Positions 40,215-47,814 of a stretch of 64,000 nt of DNA are shown here, piece by piece. Positions within the stretch are counted from its first letter, which is position 1; each line of letters begins with the position of its first letter. The stretch is from positions 24,656 to 88,655 of the forward strand of contig NZ_JACFRN010000002.1 of assembly GCF_016100975.1 (NCBI RefSeq). Direction: 5' to 3'. The DNA comes from Lactobacillus sp. W8174. GTDB taxonomy: Bacteria; Bacillota; Bacilli; Lactobacillales; Lactobacillaceae. Made by a program: the position numbers and the translations under genes. The notes beneath the pieces were generated by a model, which was not told where the DNA came from, did no database searches, and was given only the letters and a program-made list of their open reading frames with translations.

Positions 40215-40264
40215 TTCCATAAATGGAATAAATATTTCCAAATATGGTATAATATATTTGGAAA
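40215..40264. promoter_or_regulatory. Promoter and paired operators of the HTH/Fic module
   Basis: TTTCCAAATAT (40235-40245) and ATATTTGGAAA (40254-40264) form a perfect 11-base inverted repeat enclosing the -10 element TATAAT (40248-40253). A second dyad TTCCA-TGGAA lies at 40215-40228. The placement suggests autorepression by the HTH protein that follows. The remainder of the 361-base gap 39930-40290 is AT-rich with nothing else evident. Confidence 0.65.
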
Positions 40265-40290
40265 ATAATTTGAGAAATGAGTATTTTAAA

Positions 40291-40713
40291 ATGAGCGCAA
40301 CAATTACAAAATTACTAAATAGTAAACACGTTTCGGTAAGGGAAGTTGCCGAAAAGAGTCACGTTTCAGAAAGTACACTGAGAAAAGCAATTGCCAGGCC
40401 TATTGAAGCTTGGTCAATCAGAATTCTTGACGCTTTCGCGGTCGGTTTAGATAAAAGAGCTGGTGATTTATTAAATATGTTAAAACCGCAATCATATAAT
40501 TTAGAAATTGATGACGAAACACAGACCATTCAGGGTGTCTTTATACCAGATAAAGAAATGTACTTCGAAATTCGGGGAGTAGTGGAAGCCAGTCATTTAG
40601 AGGGCTGGAACCCCACTAAGGAAGATATTCAAGCCGTCTTGGACGGGGTTGTAAACCCTGATCCAGAAGAAGTTAAGGAAATTGCTGCAATTTGGGATAG
40701 TAACAATGAGTGA
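40291..40713 (+). CDS. HTH protein with VbhA-like Fic-antitoxin tail
   Basis: The 140-residue protein joins a helix-turn-helix (VSVREVAEKSHVSESTLRKA, about 15-40) to a C-terminal segment EASHLEGWNPTKEDIQAVL followed by a DGVVNPDPEEV turn. The latter resembles VbhA-type antitoxins, whose Glu blocks the Fic ATP site; here the classic (S/T)xxxE has Ala at the first position, with a Ser one residue later. It overlaps the next Fic gene by 8 bases. It is probably both repressor and antitoxin of that Fic protein. The start at 40291 is chosen because the HTH starts soon after; an upstream ATG at 40204 lies before the promoter. Confidence 0.78.
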   Translation: MSATITKLLNSKHVSVREVAEKSHVSESTLRKAIARPIEAWSIRILDAFAVGLDKRAGDLLNMLKPQSYNLEIDDETQTIQGVFIPDKEMYFEIRGVVEASHLEGWNPTKEDIQAVLDGVVNPDPEEVKEIAAIWDSNNE

Positions 40714-41320
40714 CTGGATAAAAGATACGCTGTATCCTAACGGCACTTTGAAAAACAAATATCATATTCGAGATCAGCAAAAGCTTGAACAGGTAGAGTA
40801 TTTGGAAGCAACACGGAGAGCAGCAATTTTTCTCCACTCTAAGCCCCAAATTAAAAAGATTCAGGATATAAAAAAGATTCATAAAATCATGTTTGGTCGT
40901 TTATATGATTGGGTCGGAAAATATCGGCCGGGTAATTTTCCAAAAAACGGTTATGACTTTTGTGATTATTCAAGATTTGGATATGCGGAAGACAATATTA
41001 ATAATATTATGGAAAATCTGCCGCAAAAGAAGGCCTTAAAAGCCCAAGACTATGCGAAGCTGTTAGATGAAATCAACTTTATGCACCCGTTTAGAGAGGG
41101 CAACGGCCGAAGCTGTAAAGTTTTTCTTTCAGCATATGCTGCAAACCATGGCCAAGTGATTGACTACCCACGAAAAAATGAAGAGTTGATCCCAGCGCAA
41201 ATGGACGCTGATTTGGCAAGAATTTCACAATTAATTAAGGTTCAAAATATGCCTAGCCGAGAGAATGCTTTTACTATATTAGTTAATAGGTATCGCAAAG
41301 AACAACATGTGTCAGATTAA
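40706..41320 (+). CDS. Fic-domain toxin partner (class I type)
   Basis: This 204-residue Fic protein has the complete motif HPFREGNGRSCKVF (His127) and the helix start DWVGKYRPGNFPKNGYDFC that forms the target-binding flap. It has no internal inhibitory motif that I can find, as expected when the antitoxin is separate. It overlaps the HTH/antitoxin gene by 8 bases, so production is coupled. Such enzymes typically AMPylate topoisomerase or other core targets; the substrate here is unknown. Confidence 0.9.
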   Translation: MSDWIKDTLYPNGTLKNKYHIRDQQKLEQVEYLEATRRAAIFLHSKPQIKKIQDIKKIHKIMFGRLYDWVGKYRPGNFPKNGYDFCDYSRFGYAEDNINNIMENLPQKKALKAQDYAKLLDEINFMHPFREGNGRSCKVFLSAYAANHGQVIDYPRKNEELIPAQMDADLARISQLIKVQNMPSRENAFTILVNRYRKEQHVSD

Positions 41321-41361
41321 GATGAAGTTTTTGGATTAGATTAGAAAGCAGGATAAATCAA

Positions 41362-42183
41362 TTGAAGTATGAAGACAAGTTCAGACTAACGCCTGAAGAA
41401 AATAGACGCTTTGCCAAAACTAATTTAACCAAATTAGTCTTCACGAACTCACGCTTTGAAGGCCTGACTACCACTATGCCACAGACCCAGACAATCATTG
41501 ATGGTCTGGGCGTTGACGGCGTTCCAATCGATGATATTAATATTATTGTTCAATTGAAGCGAGGCTGGCAGTTCGCTATCAATGAAAAGAAGCCCCTGGA
41601 CTTAAATATGGAAAAGAAGCTTAATGCGATTGTTGCACGCGATACGGCTGCCTTTCCAGGATATTTGCGTAATGGTTCAGGCGGTGTAGCAACTTACTGG
41701 GGCGAGTTTGAACCACCTTTGATCGAAGAGAACAAGGAACAGAAATATTTAAAGCAGTTGTTAGTCAGTGATCGTACTGCCACCGATAAGGCACTAACTC
41801 TGATGTATCACAATATGCGCCAGCAAATGTTCTACGATGGCAACAAGCGAACCGCCACAATTGCAGCTAACAAGATAATGATTGATAACGGAGCCGGTCT
41901 GATTAACGTACCGCTTGATAAGTGGCCAACGTGGCAGCAAAAGCTGGCAGATTATTACTTTTCCAATGACATGACTGACCTCAAGGACTGGACCTATCAA
42001 AATGGTATTTTCGGTATGGAGCCAAATTTGCAGGCGCGGGCACAGCACAAGAGCCAGGAACAATCGGCTACTGATGAAAAAGAAACTATTGCCGAATTTA
42101 AAAAGATGCTCAAATCAGCTAAGAAGAGCAAACAGAATAAAAAGCAGCAGAGGCTTAATCGTGACGATGGACTTGAGCTTTAG
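41362..42183 (+). CDS. Fic-like protein with Gln at the catalytic His position
   Basis: The 273-residue protein contains QMFYDGNKRTATIAAN, where the usual His of HxFx(D/E)GN(K/G)R is Gln155 while the anion-hole and Arg positions remain. An N-terminal NSRFEGLTTTMPQTQTI resembles the inhibitory helix of class II Fic proteins. The C-terminal 50 residues are charged and low complexity, ending KKQQRLNRDDGLEL. It starts at TTG (41362) with AGG upstream and lies between two other Fic genes. Without the His, AMP transfer is unlikely; it may bind nucleotide, act as a decoy or have another chemistry. This is inference. Confidence 0.8.
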   Translation: MKYEDKFRLTPEENRRFAKTNLTKLVFTNSRFEGLTTTMPQTQTIIDGLGVDGVPIDDINIIVQLKRGWQFAINEKKPLDLNMEKKLNAIVARDTAAFPGYLRNGSGGVATYWGEFEPPLIEENKEQKYLKQLLVSDRTATDKALTLMYHNMRQQMFYDGNKRTATIAANKIMIDNGAGLINVPLDKWPTWQQKLADYYFSNDMTDLKDWTYQNGIFGMEPNLQARAQHKSQEQSATDEKETIAEFKKMLKSAKKSKQNKKQQRLNRDDGLEL

Positions 42184-42222
42184 TTAGCTAAAAATATTAG
42201 CTTAAATTAAGAAGGTATTACA

Positions 42223-43050
42223 GTGGAATACGGACAAAAGTTAGCTGCGCTTGCAAACCTAAAAAATAAGATGGATACCTATAGACCATTATCCCCGCTA
42301 GAAGTAAAGCAGCTTGAGCAAAATATCAGAATTAAGCACGTATGGTCTTCTGCTGCAATTGAGGGCAATACGATGACCGAAGCTGAAACTGCCGAGATTC
42401 TTAATGATGGGCTAGACGCAACTATTCACGGTAAAACCATCAAGGAAACACTGGAGATTATTAACTTAAATGAAGCTTATAGCTATATGCAAGATTTAGC
42501 AACCAAAAAACAGCCGATTCGCAATGAGGATATTAGAAACTTGAACCGAATTGCAACTTTGACAACAATCCAACCTCAAGAAGAAGCCGGTAAATATCGC
42601 AATATTGATGTATATCCTTATGGCTCAGAATCACGTCCTTATGCCTACTTTTATGAAATACCCGAGAAAATGCAGCAATTACAAGCTTGGAGTAATGAAG
42701 TACAAGACAAGTTGCACCCGGTACAGTATGCGACCGACTTGCACCAAAAATTCGTTACTATTCACCCGTTTAAAGATGGCAACGGACGTACAGCACGGCT
42801 TTTAATGAACTTAGTCTTAACTGAAAATGGTTATCCAGTGGTTAATGTTAATCCAGCTAAACCCGCACGAGAGCAATACATGAAAGCCTTAGCCGTTTCC
42901 CAGCAGCCCAATAATGATCCTCAACCATTTAGAAATTTAATCGCTGATTATGTAGAAACAGAACTAAAAAATCGGATTTTGAGTCTGCAATATGCTAAGA
43001 AAAATGAAGAGGAAGCTCAAAAAGATTTCAAAAACAGTCAACTTGATTGA
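42223..43050 (+). CDS. Fic-domain protein, class II
   Basis: The 275-residue protein has both hallmark motifs: inhibitory SAAIEGNTMTEAE (about 43-55) and catalytic HPFKDGNGRTARLLMN (His181). It starts at GTG 42223 with AAGAAGG upstream. A TGA at 43048 ends it, but the same frame continues to 43128 with KKKQQEFDRDDGSEL, matching the tail of the previous Fic protein. Either the stop has recently truncated it by 26 codons or the tail is lost; the catalytic domain is unaffected. It is probably cotranscribed with the upstream Fic genes. Confidence 0.9.
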   Translation: MEYGQKLAALANLKNKMDTYRPLSPLEVKQLEQNIRIKHVWSSAAIEGNTMTEAETAEILNDGLDATIHGKTIKETLEIINLNEAYSYMQDLATKKQPIRNEDIRNLNRIATLTTIQPQEEAGKYRNIDVYPYGSESRPYAYFYEIPEKMQQLQAWSNEVQDKLHPVQYATDLHQKFVTIHPFKDGNGRTARLLMNLVLTENGYPVVNVNPAKPAREQYMKALAVSQQPNNDPQPFRNLIADYVETELKNRILSLQYAKKNEEEAQKDFKNSQLD

Positions 43051-43128
43051 GACAAGTTACAGAAAGAATATGAGGCCCCTAAGAAAAAACAGCAGGAGTT
43101 TGATCGTGACGATGGATCTGAGCTTTAA
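43051..43128 (+). pseudogene. Severed C-terminal tail of the Fic gene
   Basis: Twenty-five codons plus a stop in the frame of the preceding gene encode KKKQQEFDRDDGSEL at the end. DNA at 43083-43133 closely matches 42137-42186, including bases after the stop, so the tails share ancestry. Confidence 0.7.
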
Positions 43129-43185
43129 TTAGCTCCTCCAAAAACTTTATTATAGGATCCAGCAATTGTAATTAATCATATATGA

Positions 43186-43739
43186 TTAAGAGAAGCATAT
43201 AATAATGCCTTTGCTGACACAAATACTGTATCAGCAGCTTCTGCTGGTAACTCTGCTTACGCTCAACTATCTAATGTCTTAAGTCAAGACGTTGTAAATA
43301 AAATTGACCCGTATACAGAAGTTAAAAATAATAAATATGTTCTTAATGACGATGTTAAAAAGGTTATTATTCAGACTGAATATTTCTCCGCTCAAGAAGT
43401 AATAGTCCATCAATCAACTTATTAGTGGATCATTTTTTAATAAATAAAAGCACAAAAAATGCAACTCTAGAATTTGAAATTAATAATTCTGGAAAATTAG
43501 TTAGAGTTGTACCATCAACTGAAAATTCCATAATTCAACCCCTTACTATCAATTCAAATTTAATTATAGAAAATATTGCCTTATTCCTAAATAATGATGT
43601 GAACCTCAAATTAATCTTCAAAGCAATCGAATATTTAGTCATGAAAAAAGTGCTCCTAATAATCGGATTAATGTCTAACTATTACGGAGCACTTCACTTT
43701 TTAGTTCTACTTCAATTTCGGGGTTTTGTTTTAGGTTAA
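43186..43739 (+). pseudogene. Remnant of a secreted-protein gene
   Basis: One frame (43186-43435) reads NNAFADTNTVSAASAGNSAY, resembling the end of a signal peptide, then LSQDVVNKIDPYTEVKNNKY. Near 43400 the coding pattern shifts to a frame reading LLVDHFLINKSTKNATLEF and PSTENSIIQP. There is no usable start; a stop lies just upstream. It is a decayed gene for an exported protein, family not recognised. A hairpin at 43648-43703 sits at its end. Confidence 0.6.
43648..43703 (+). terminator. Hairpin, possible terminator
   Basis: AAGTGCTCC and GGAGCACTT pair across a 29-base loop, followed by CACTTTTTAG. Confidence 0.45.
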
Positions 43740-43757
43740 GCAACATTTTGATAAAAA

Positions 43758-44126
43758 TTAACGCTTATCTAAAATTTGATATGCTTTAGATAGCAAGTTA
43801 TCCAAGTCTTTATCACTAACATGTCCAACAATTTTACCATTTCGACCGGAAAAATCATAATTAGGCATTTGAAAAGTAACTACACTACCAGATATCCCAC
43901 TGCTGATATCAGCAAGACGATAGTATAGACCACGATTATCTTTTTTAAGATCATGAGTAAGAGGCATGCAGATAACGAGTCCTGTTTTTTGATTATATGC
44001 ATTATTTGATATAACTATCGCTGGTCTTTGAATATTGCCAGATTGGGAATTATGACCGCCTTCTTCTCGTCCTGCATGTGATTCAGCATCTATTTAAATA
44101 ATATCTCCTTGTTTGGGTGCTACCAC
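43758..44126 (-). pseudogene. MazF/PemK-type toxin with internal stop
   Basis: A GTG at 44126 overlaps the antitoxin stop and starts VVAPKQGDII, but codon 11 is TAA (44096-44094) where relatives usually have Trp. Beyond it the frame is intact: IDAESHAGREEGGHNSQ, NIQRPAIVISNNAYN, GLVICMPLTHDLKK to AYQILDKR. The stop prevents a full-length RNase; an internal ATG at 43967 could give only a C-terminal piece. Confidence 0.8.
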
Positions 44127-44380
44127 GGAATATTCTCCTTACCAGCCTGCATAGTATCAGGGTTACCTACTTGTTCAATTTCTTTTTTAAAATCAATATC
44201 GTCGTATTTTCCATTAAACCACGGATTAGAGTCAATAGCTTTCTTATAGATTAAAGTATCGTTATCTTTTTGAAACAATTCAAATCGTTCACCAAGTTTA
44301 ACCCCCGCCTTACTTGGAACCGTGAGGGCTATGGAATTACCAACTTTTCTAACAGAAAAGCTACCTAGTTTCTTTTCCAT
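44120..44380 (-). CDS. MazE/PemI-type antitoxin
   Basis: The 86-residue protein begins MEKKLGSFSVRKVGNSIALT, a SpoVT/AbrB-type DNA-binding fold, and has an acidic C-terminus ending GKENIPW that would clamp the toxin. It is intact and coupled to the disrupted MazF gene by a 7-base overlap. AGGGAG lies 9 bases before the ATG at 44380. It may persist as a repressor or as protection against related toxins. Confidence 0.85.
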   Translation of the reverse strand: MEKKLGSFSVRKVGNSIALTVPSKAGVKLGERFELFQKDNDTLIYKKAIDSNPWFNGKYDDIDFKKEIEQVGNPDTMQAGKENIPW

Positions 44381-44608
44381 TACTATCAACTCCCTAATTT
44401 ATGTTAGTACAAGTATACACCGCACCCGATGAGATTTCGATTATGTCTCTGGAAAATTTAGGTGATCTTGATTTTAAGTAGCAATATAGTCTTAATAGCG
44501 ACTTAGCACATTTAATATAATATTTTCAATGTGATAATGCCCTAAAACAAAAATATATAGATAAATCATGAGCCAAAAGCTTAATTAAATGTCTAATATA
44601 ATTTTTAA

Positions 44609-44648
44609 ATAAAAGAGCCCCAAATTTAGAACAACTTTTGGAGGCTCA
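44609..44648 (-). terminator. Terminator of the GH31 gene
   Basis: On the minus strand GAGCCTCC pairs with GGGGCTC across a loop, followed by TTTTATTT. The rest of the gap 44381-44670 is AT-rich, holding the mazE promoter region. Confidence 0.7.
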
Positions 44649-44670
44649 GTACATATTGTGTTTATATTTA

Positions 44671-47658
44671 TTATCTTTTTGCCCTGAAAAAGATAATTTC
44701 TCTTGCAGCAATGATCAAACCGGATGATTGATAGATAGTCAAATGCACTTTTTTTGCACGGACATCTCGCAGACCAACCACCTTGTTTTTCGTGTCAGCT
44801 TTCCACTGCAAGTGGTCTGCATAGGTAGTATATTGCTCGCCATCCGTTGAAACAGCAATTGATATTGCAAGAGGATCACCATTATGATCAATATTTCGTG
44901 GCACATAGACCATTCTGCTTAATTTCTCAACCTTTTCAAAAGTAAAGGTTAGTTCCAGTGGTTGTTCAGGTGAAATTGATTGATCTGTTTGCCATTCGCT
45001 TGCCAGTTTAAGATCAGTTAAATAAGACAGGGGATGATTTTCTTTGCTGGTATAGTTGCAAGTCACATCAATGTTTTCAATAGCATAATCTTTAGCAGCG
45101 TGCTTGGTAATAACGCCGAAAAGATCAGACCATTCAGAAACTTTATTTCCTATTACATACCGCATTCTAATGATATAGCGAGTATTGGGAGTTAATTCGT
45201 GAAAAGTGAAATTTTTGCCGGTAATGCCCACATAAAGGAGATTATTAACTTCTATCTGAACTGCACTTTCATGAGGCCAGGCAAGTTCGAACGAATGAGC
45301 TGAAATTTTACTTGAATCAACTGCCGGCAATTTAGGTGAAGGCAATACGCCACTGGTAATTTCATGTACTAAAACTTTCTTGCCATAATTAAAATTGTGC
45401 ACTGTAATTTCGATTTTAGTTGTGGTAATGTCTCGACTTGCTAATTTTATTTGCAGGGCAGTTTGTGTGCTCTTGTGATATTGCTTAAATTCATCTAAGC
45501 CATAATTAGTATTGTAAAAAATACCTTCACGAGCATGGTTGAAAGCGTCCAGCGAGCCGTATTCTTCCACTGGGACAACTTGATCGTTAATTTTAATAGT
45601 GATGCGATCAGGGTAGGAATCACACATAATAGTCAGCTTAGTAGGCTGTTCAACATCTTGGTTTTCCCAGTTGCCTTCAACTGGTGGAATAGTTACCAGC
45701 AACGTTTCATTTTCAGTTTTACTAAAAATTTTTGTAGTGGAATTATAGGATTCAGCGGCTTGAGAGTTATCGTTGTATATAACTGTCTCGCTTTGATCTT
45801 GTGGGTAAAGCAGAAAATCACGATTGCCCCAGTCAAAAATACTGCCGCCGCGAACAAAGACTGGCAGGTGCCATAATGGAAAAGATAAATTATTGTAGAC
45901 CTTGCCACCGGCATATTTTTTACCTGTAAAAAGATCAATCCACATTGTCTTCTTTCCGGGTAAATACAGATTATCTTTGCGTGAATCTCCGTTTTCATCT
46001 TCACGACCATTAGTAATTGGTGCAATTAACAAATCGGAGCCTAACATGAATTCATTGCCAAACTGTGCTGTGTAATTAGCCAGCTCGTCTGGAAAGTCGC
46101 TAAAAAGGGGACGCATGATTAATGCGCCATTTTTTGCCTGTTCATTTAGTGTATATAGGTAGTTAGTCAAATGCTGGCGTAATTTGAGGTAAGCCAAATT
46201 AATGTCGGTTATTTTCCTATTATAAGCAAACGGGTTTTTACTGAAGTTGCCCTGATCATCGAAGTTAAAGAGCAGTGGGGTAAAACATTTCCATTCAAAA
46301 TCACGGACATTGATTTGTGCATTGCCACCGCCTTCTAGTCCATCAACTGCTGCACCAACTAAAGGCTGACCTGAAAGATTTGCTCCGAGCATACCAGCTA
46401 CTTGTGTAGCAACATTGCCCCAGTTGCCGCCAACATCACCGAAGATCAGTGCGGCGTTTTTTTGCATGCCGGTACTGCCGCTGTCAGCCAGCACTAGTGA
46501 ATGCTTTGTTTGTGAATCGCTTTGAAGCTGTGCTTTATCTTTAGTCGCTATTTCATTAGTAGTAAAAGTAAAAGCAGTTTTTTCCGGTAATTCAACTTCA
46601 CTTTGGTGCCAAAATCCGGGATGAACGTCTTGGTTTAACGCATATTCATTAAAGAAACTGAGAGCTTGTTGATTGTTGGCTTGAACACCATAATTGGGCA
46701 CAAACCAGCTCAAAGGAAAATGCATGGCGTGATAGCGATCAATTAGTGCCCGCGCGGAAAACTGGTAGTTTTCTTCGCCGTTAAGTGAAGCTTTGCCCGA
46801 TGCGGCTTTTTCATCTTTTGTACGAGTATAATAATTATTGCCAATTTTACTGGCATTGCGCTCTTTAGCCTGACTTGGCTGCCATAAGGTTGTGCAGAAA
46901 TTGCCAATATGACCCAAGCCTAAGGCGTATTTGGGCAGTAACATTGGTTTACCCGTTAAAGTATAATAGTGCTGCAAAATTTCCTGAGGATTAGTACCAA
47001 GAAGGTAAAATGCATCAAAAACTGCATCTTGGTGGGTGAGAATAGTAACTCCTCTTTTAGTTTTGCCAAAATCATAAGTTCCTGCTGCAGTAGTGTTTCT
47101 TAATTCGCCATAACCAGCATTCGACCAGAAAAAGGGGACAGGCATAATGACGCCACCCTTACCGGTTATTTGGTCATGCTTAATTGCGATTTTGTGTCCT
47201 CTGTGACTAAAGTAACCGTTTTGCAAGCCACCACCATAAAAAAATTCATTTTTATTTTCTGTTAAAAACTCACGGGTTCTGGTAGAACTAAGTTCAAGCG
47301 GCTGAGTTTGGTGCATCCTGTTATGGTGCAATGATTCATCAAAAATACTTATGACAGCTGGATTTTGTCCAAAAATAATTTGGTAATTGCCAGTATGGAT
47401 AATTAAGGAATCATTGGTGGCTCTGACCTGCGACTTTGCAAAGGCAGAATTATCAAACTGGGCTATGTGAATAGTTTCCGTTCGATTTTCAGTAAAATTT
47501 TGCTCGGGATCAATTAAAAGACGAAAAATGCCGTCAGATAAGACGTAAAAACGAGCAATTTCGCCTGTAGCAAAATGTAATTCGTAATAATGGTCACACT
47601 TGCTGGCACCAGTAAGTGCTCCTAGTTGATGTTGATTTGTTTGCGTATTTTGAATCAT
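44671..47658 (-). CDS. GH31-family protein with FN3 and F5/8C-like domains
   Basis: The 995-residue protein matches GH31 alpha-glucosidases in its N-terminal beta-sandwich (NEFFYGGGLQNGYFSHRG), barrel segments (LPKYALGLGHIGNF; FPLSWFVPNYG) and later motif GDVGGNW, LSGQPLVGAAVDGLEGGGNA and TRDFEWK-like VRDFEWKCFTPL. GDVGGNW would hold the acid/base Asp. I cannot place the usual nucleophile strand (TDVAWVG-like) between HPGFWHQSEVELP and the GSTGMQKNAALIF segment, so the active site may be altered. C-terminal FN3-like (about 770-860) and F5/8C carbohydrate-binding-like (about 865-995) domains follow. No signal peptide, so cytoplasmic. It is divergent from nagA. Confidence 0.82.
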   Translation of the reverse strand: MIQNTQTNQHQLGALTGASKCDHYYELHFATGEIARFYVLSDGIFRLLIDPEQNFTENRTETIHIAQFDNSAFAKSQVRATNDSLIIHTGNYQIIFGQNPAVISIFDESLHHNRMHQTQPLELSSTRTREFLTENKNEFFYGGGLQNGYFSHRGHKIAIKHDQITGKGGVIMPVPFFWSNAGYGELRNTTAAGTYDFGKTKRGVTILTHQDAVFDAFYLLGTNPQEILQHYYTLTGKPMLLPKYALGLGHIGNFCTTLWQPSQAKERNASKIGNNYYTRTKDEKAASGKASLNGEENYQFSARALIDRYHAMHFPLSWFVPNYGVQANNQQALSFFNEYALNQDVHPGFWHQSEVELPEKTAFTFTTNEIATKDKAQLQSDSQTKHSLVLADSGSTGMQKNAALIFGDVGGNWGNVATQVAGMLGANLSGQPLVGAAVDGLEGGGNAQINVRDFEWKCFTPLLFNFDDQGNFSKNPFAYNRKITDINLAYLKLRQHLTNYLYTLNEQAKNGALIMRPLFSDFPDELANYTAQFGNEFMLGSDLLIAPITNGREDENGDSRKDNLYLPGKKTMWIDLFTGKKYAGGKVYNNLSFPLWHLPVFVRGGSIFDWGNRDFLLYPQDQSETVIYNDNSQAAESYNSTTKIFSKTENETLLVTIPPVEGNWENQDVEQPTKLTIMCDSYPDRITIKINDQVVPVEEYGSLDAFNHAREGIFYNTNYGLDEFKQYHKSTQTALQIKLASRDITTTKIEITVHNFNYGKKVLVHEITSGVLPSPKLPAVDSSKISAHSFELAWPHESAVQIEVNNLLYVGITGKNFTFHELTPNTRYIIRMRYVIGNKVSEWSDLFGVITKHAAKDYAIENIDVTCNYTSKENHPLSYLTDLKLASEWQTDQSISPEQPLELTFTFEKVEKLSRMVYVPRNIDHNGDPLAISIAVSTDGEQYTTYADHLQWKADTKNKVVGLRDVRAKKVHLTIYQSSGLIIAAREIIFFRAKR

Positions 47659-47735
47659 ATTTCTTGTTTCCTAATTAGTTACCTATACCACTATTATAAC
47701 TAAAAAATAAAAAGTTTCTGTACTATTTGAAATTG

Positions 47736-47753
47736 AACTGGTAAATACCAGTT
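47736..47753. promoter_or_regulatory. NagR-type (dre) operator between GH31 gene and nagA
   Basis: AACTGGTAAATACCAGTT is a near-perfect palindrome matching the ACTGGT-N4-ACCAGT pattern bound by GntR-family NagR/DasR regulators that sense amino-sugar phosphates. It is 61 bases before the nagA start and 77 before the divergent GH31 start. Confidence 0.75.
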
Positions 47754-47814
47754 GATTAAGCTAAAATTAAGCTATAAATACGAGTTTTATTTTAAAAAGA
47801 AAGGCAAAAATATT

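Noticed and set aside
44400-44670. Possible small RNA or riboswitch upstream of the antitoxin gene
   Set aside because: Only the terminator of the GH31 gene is clearly structured; I recognise no riboswitch motif here or elsewhere in the window.
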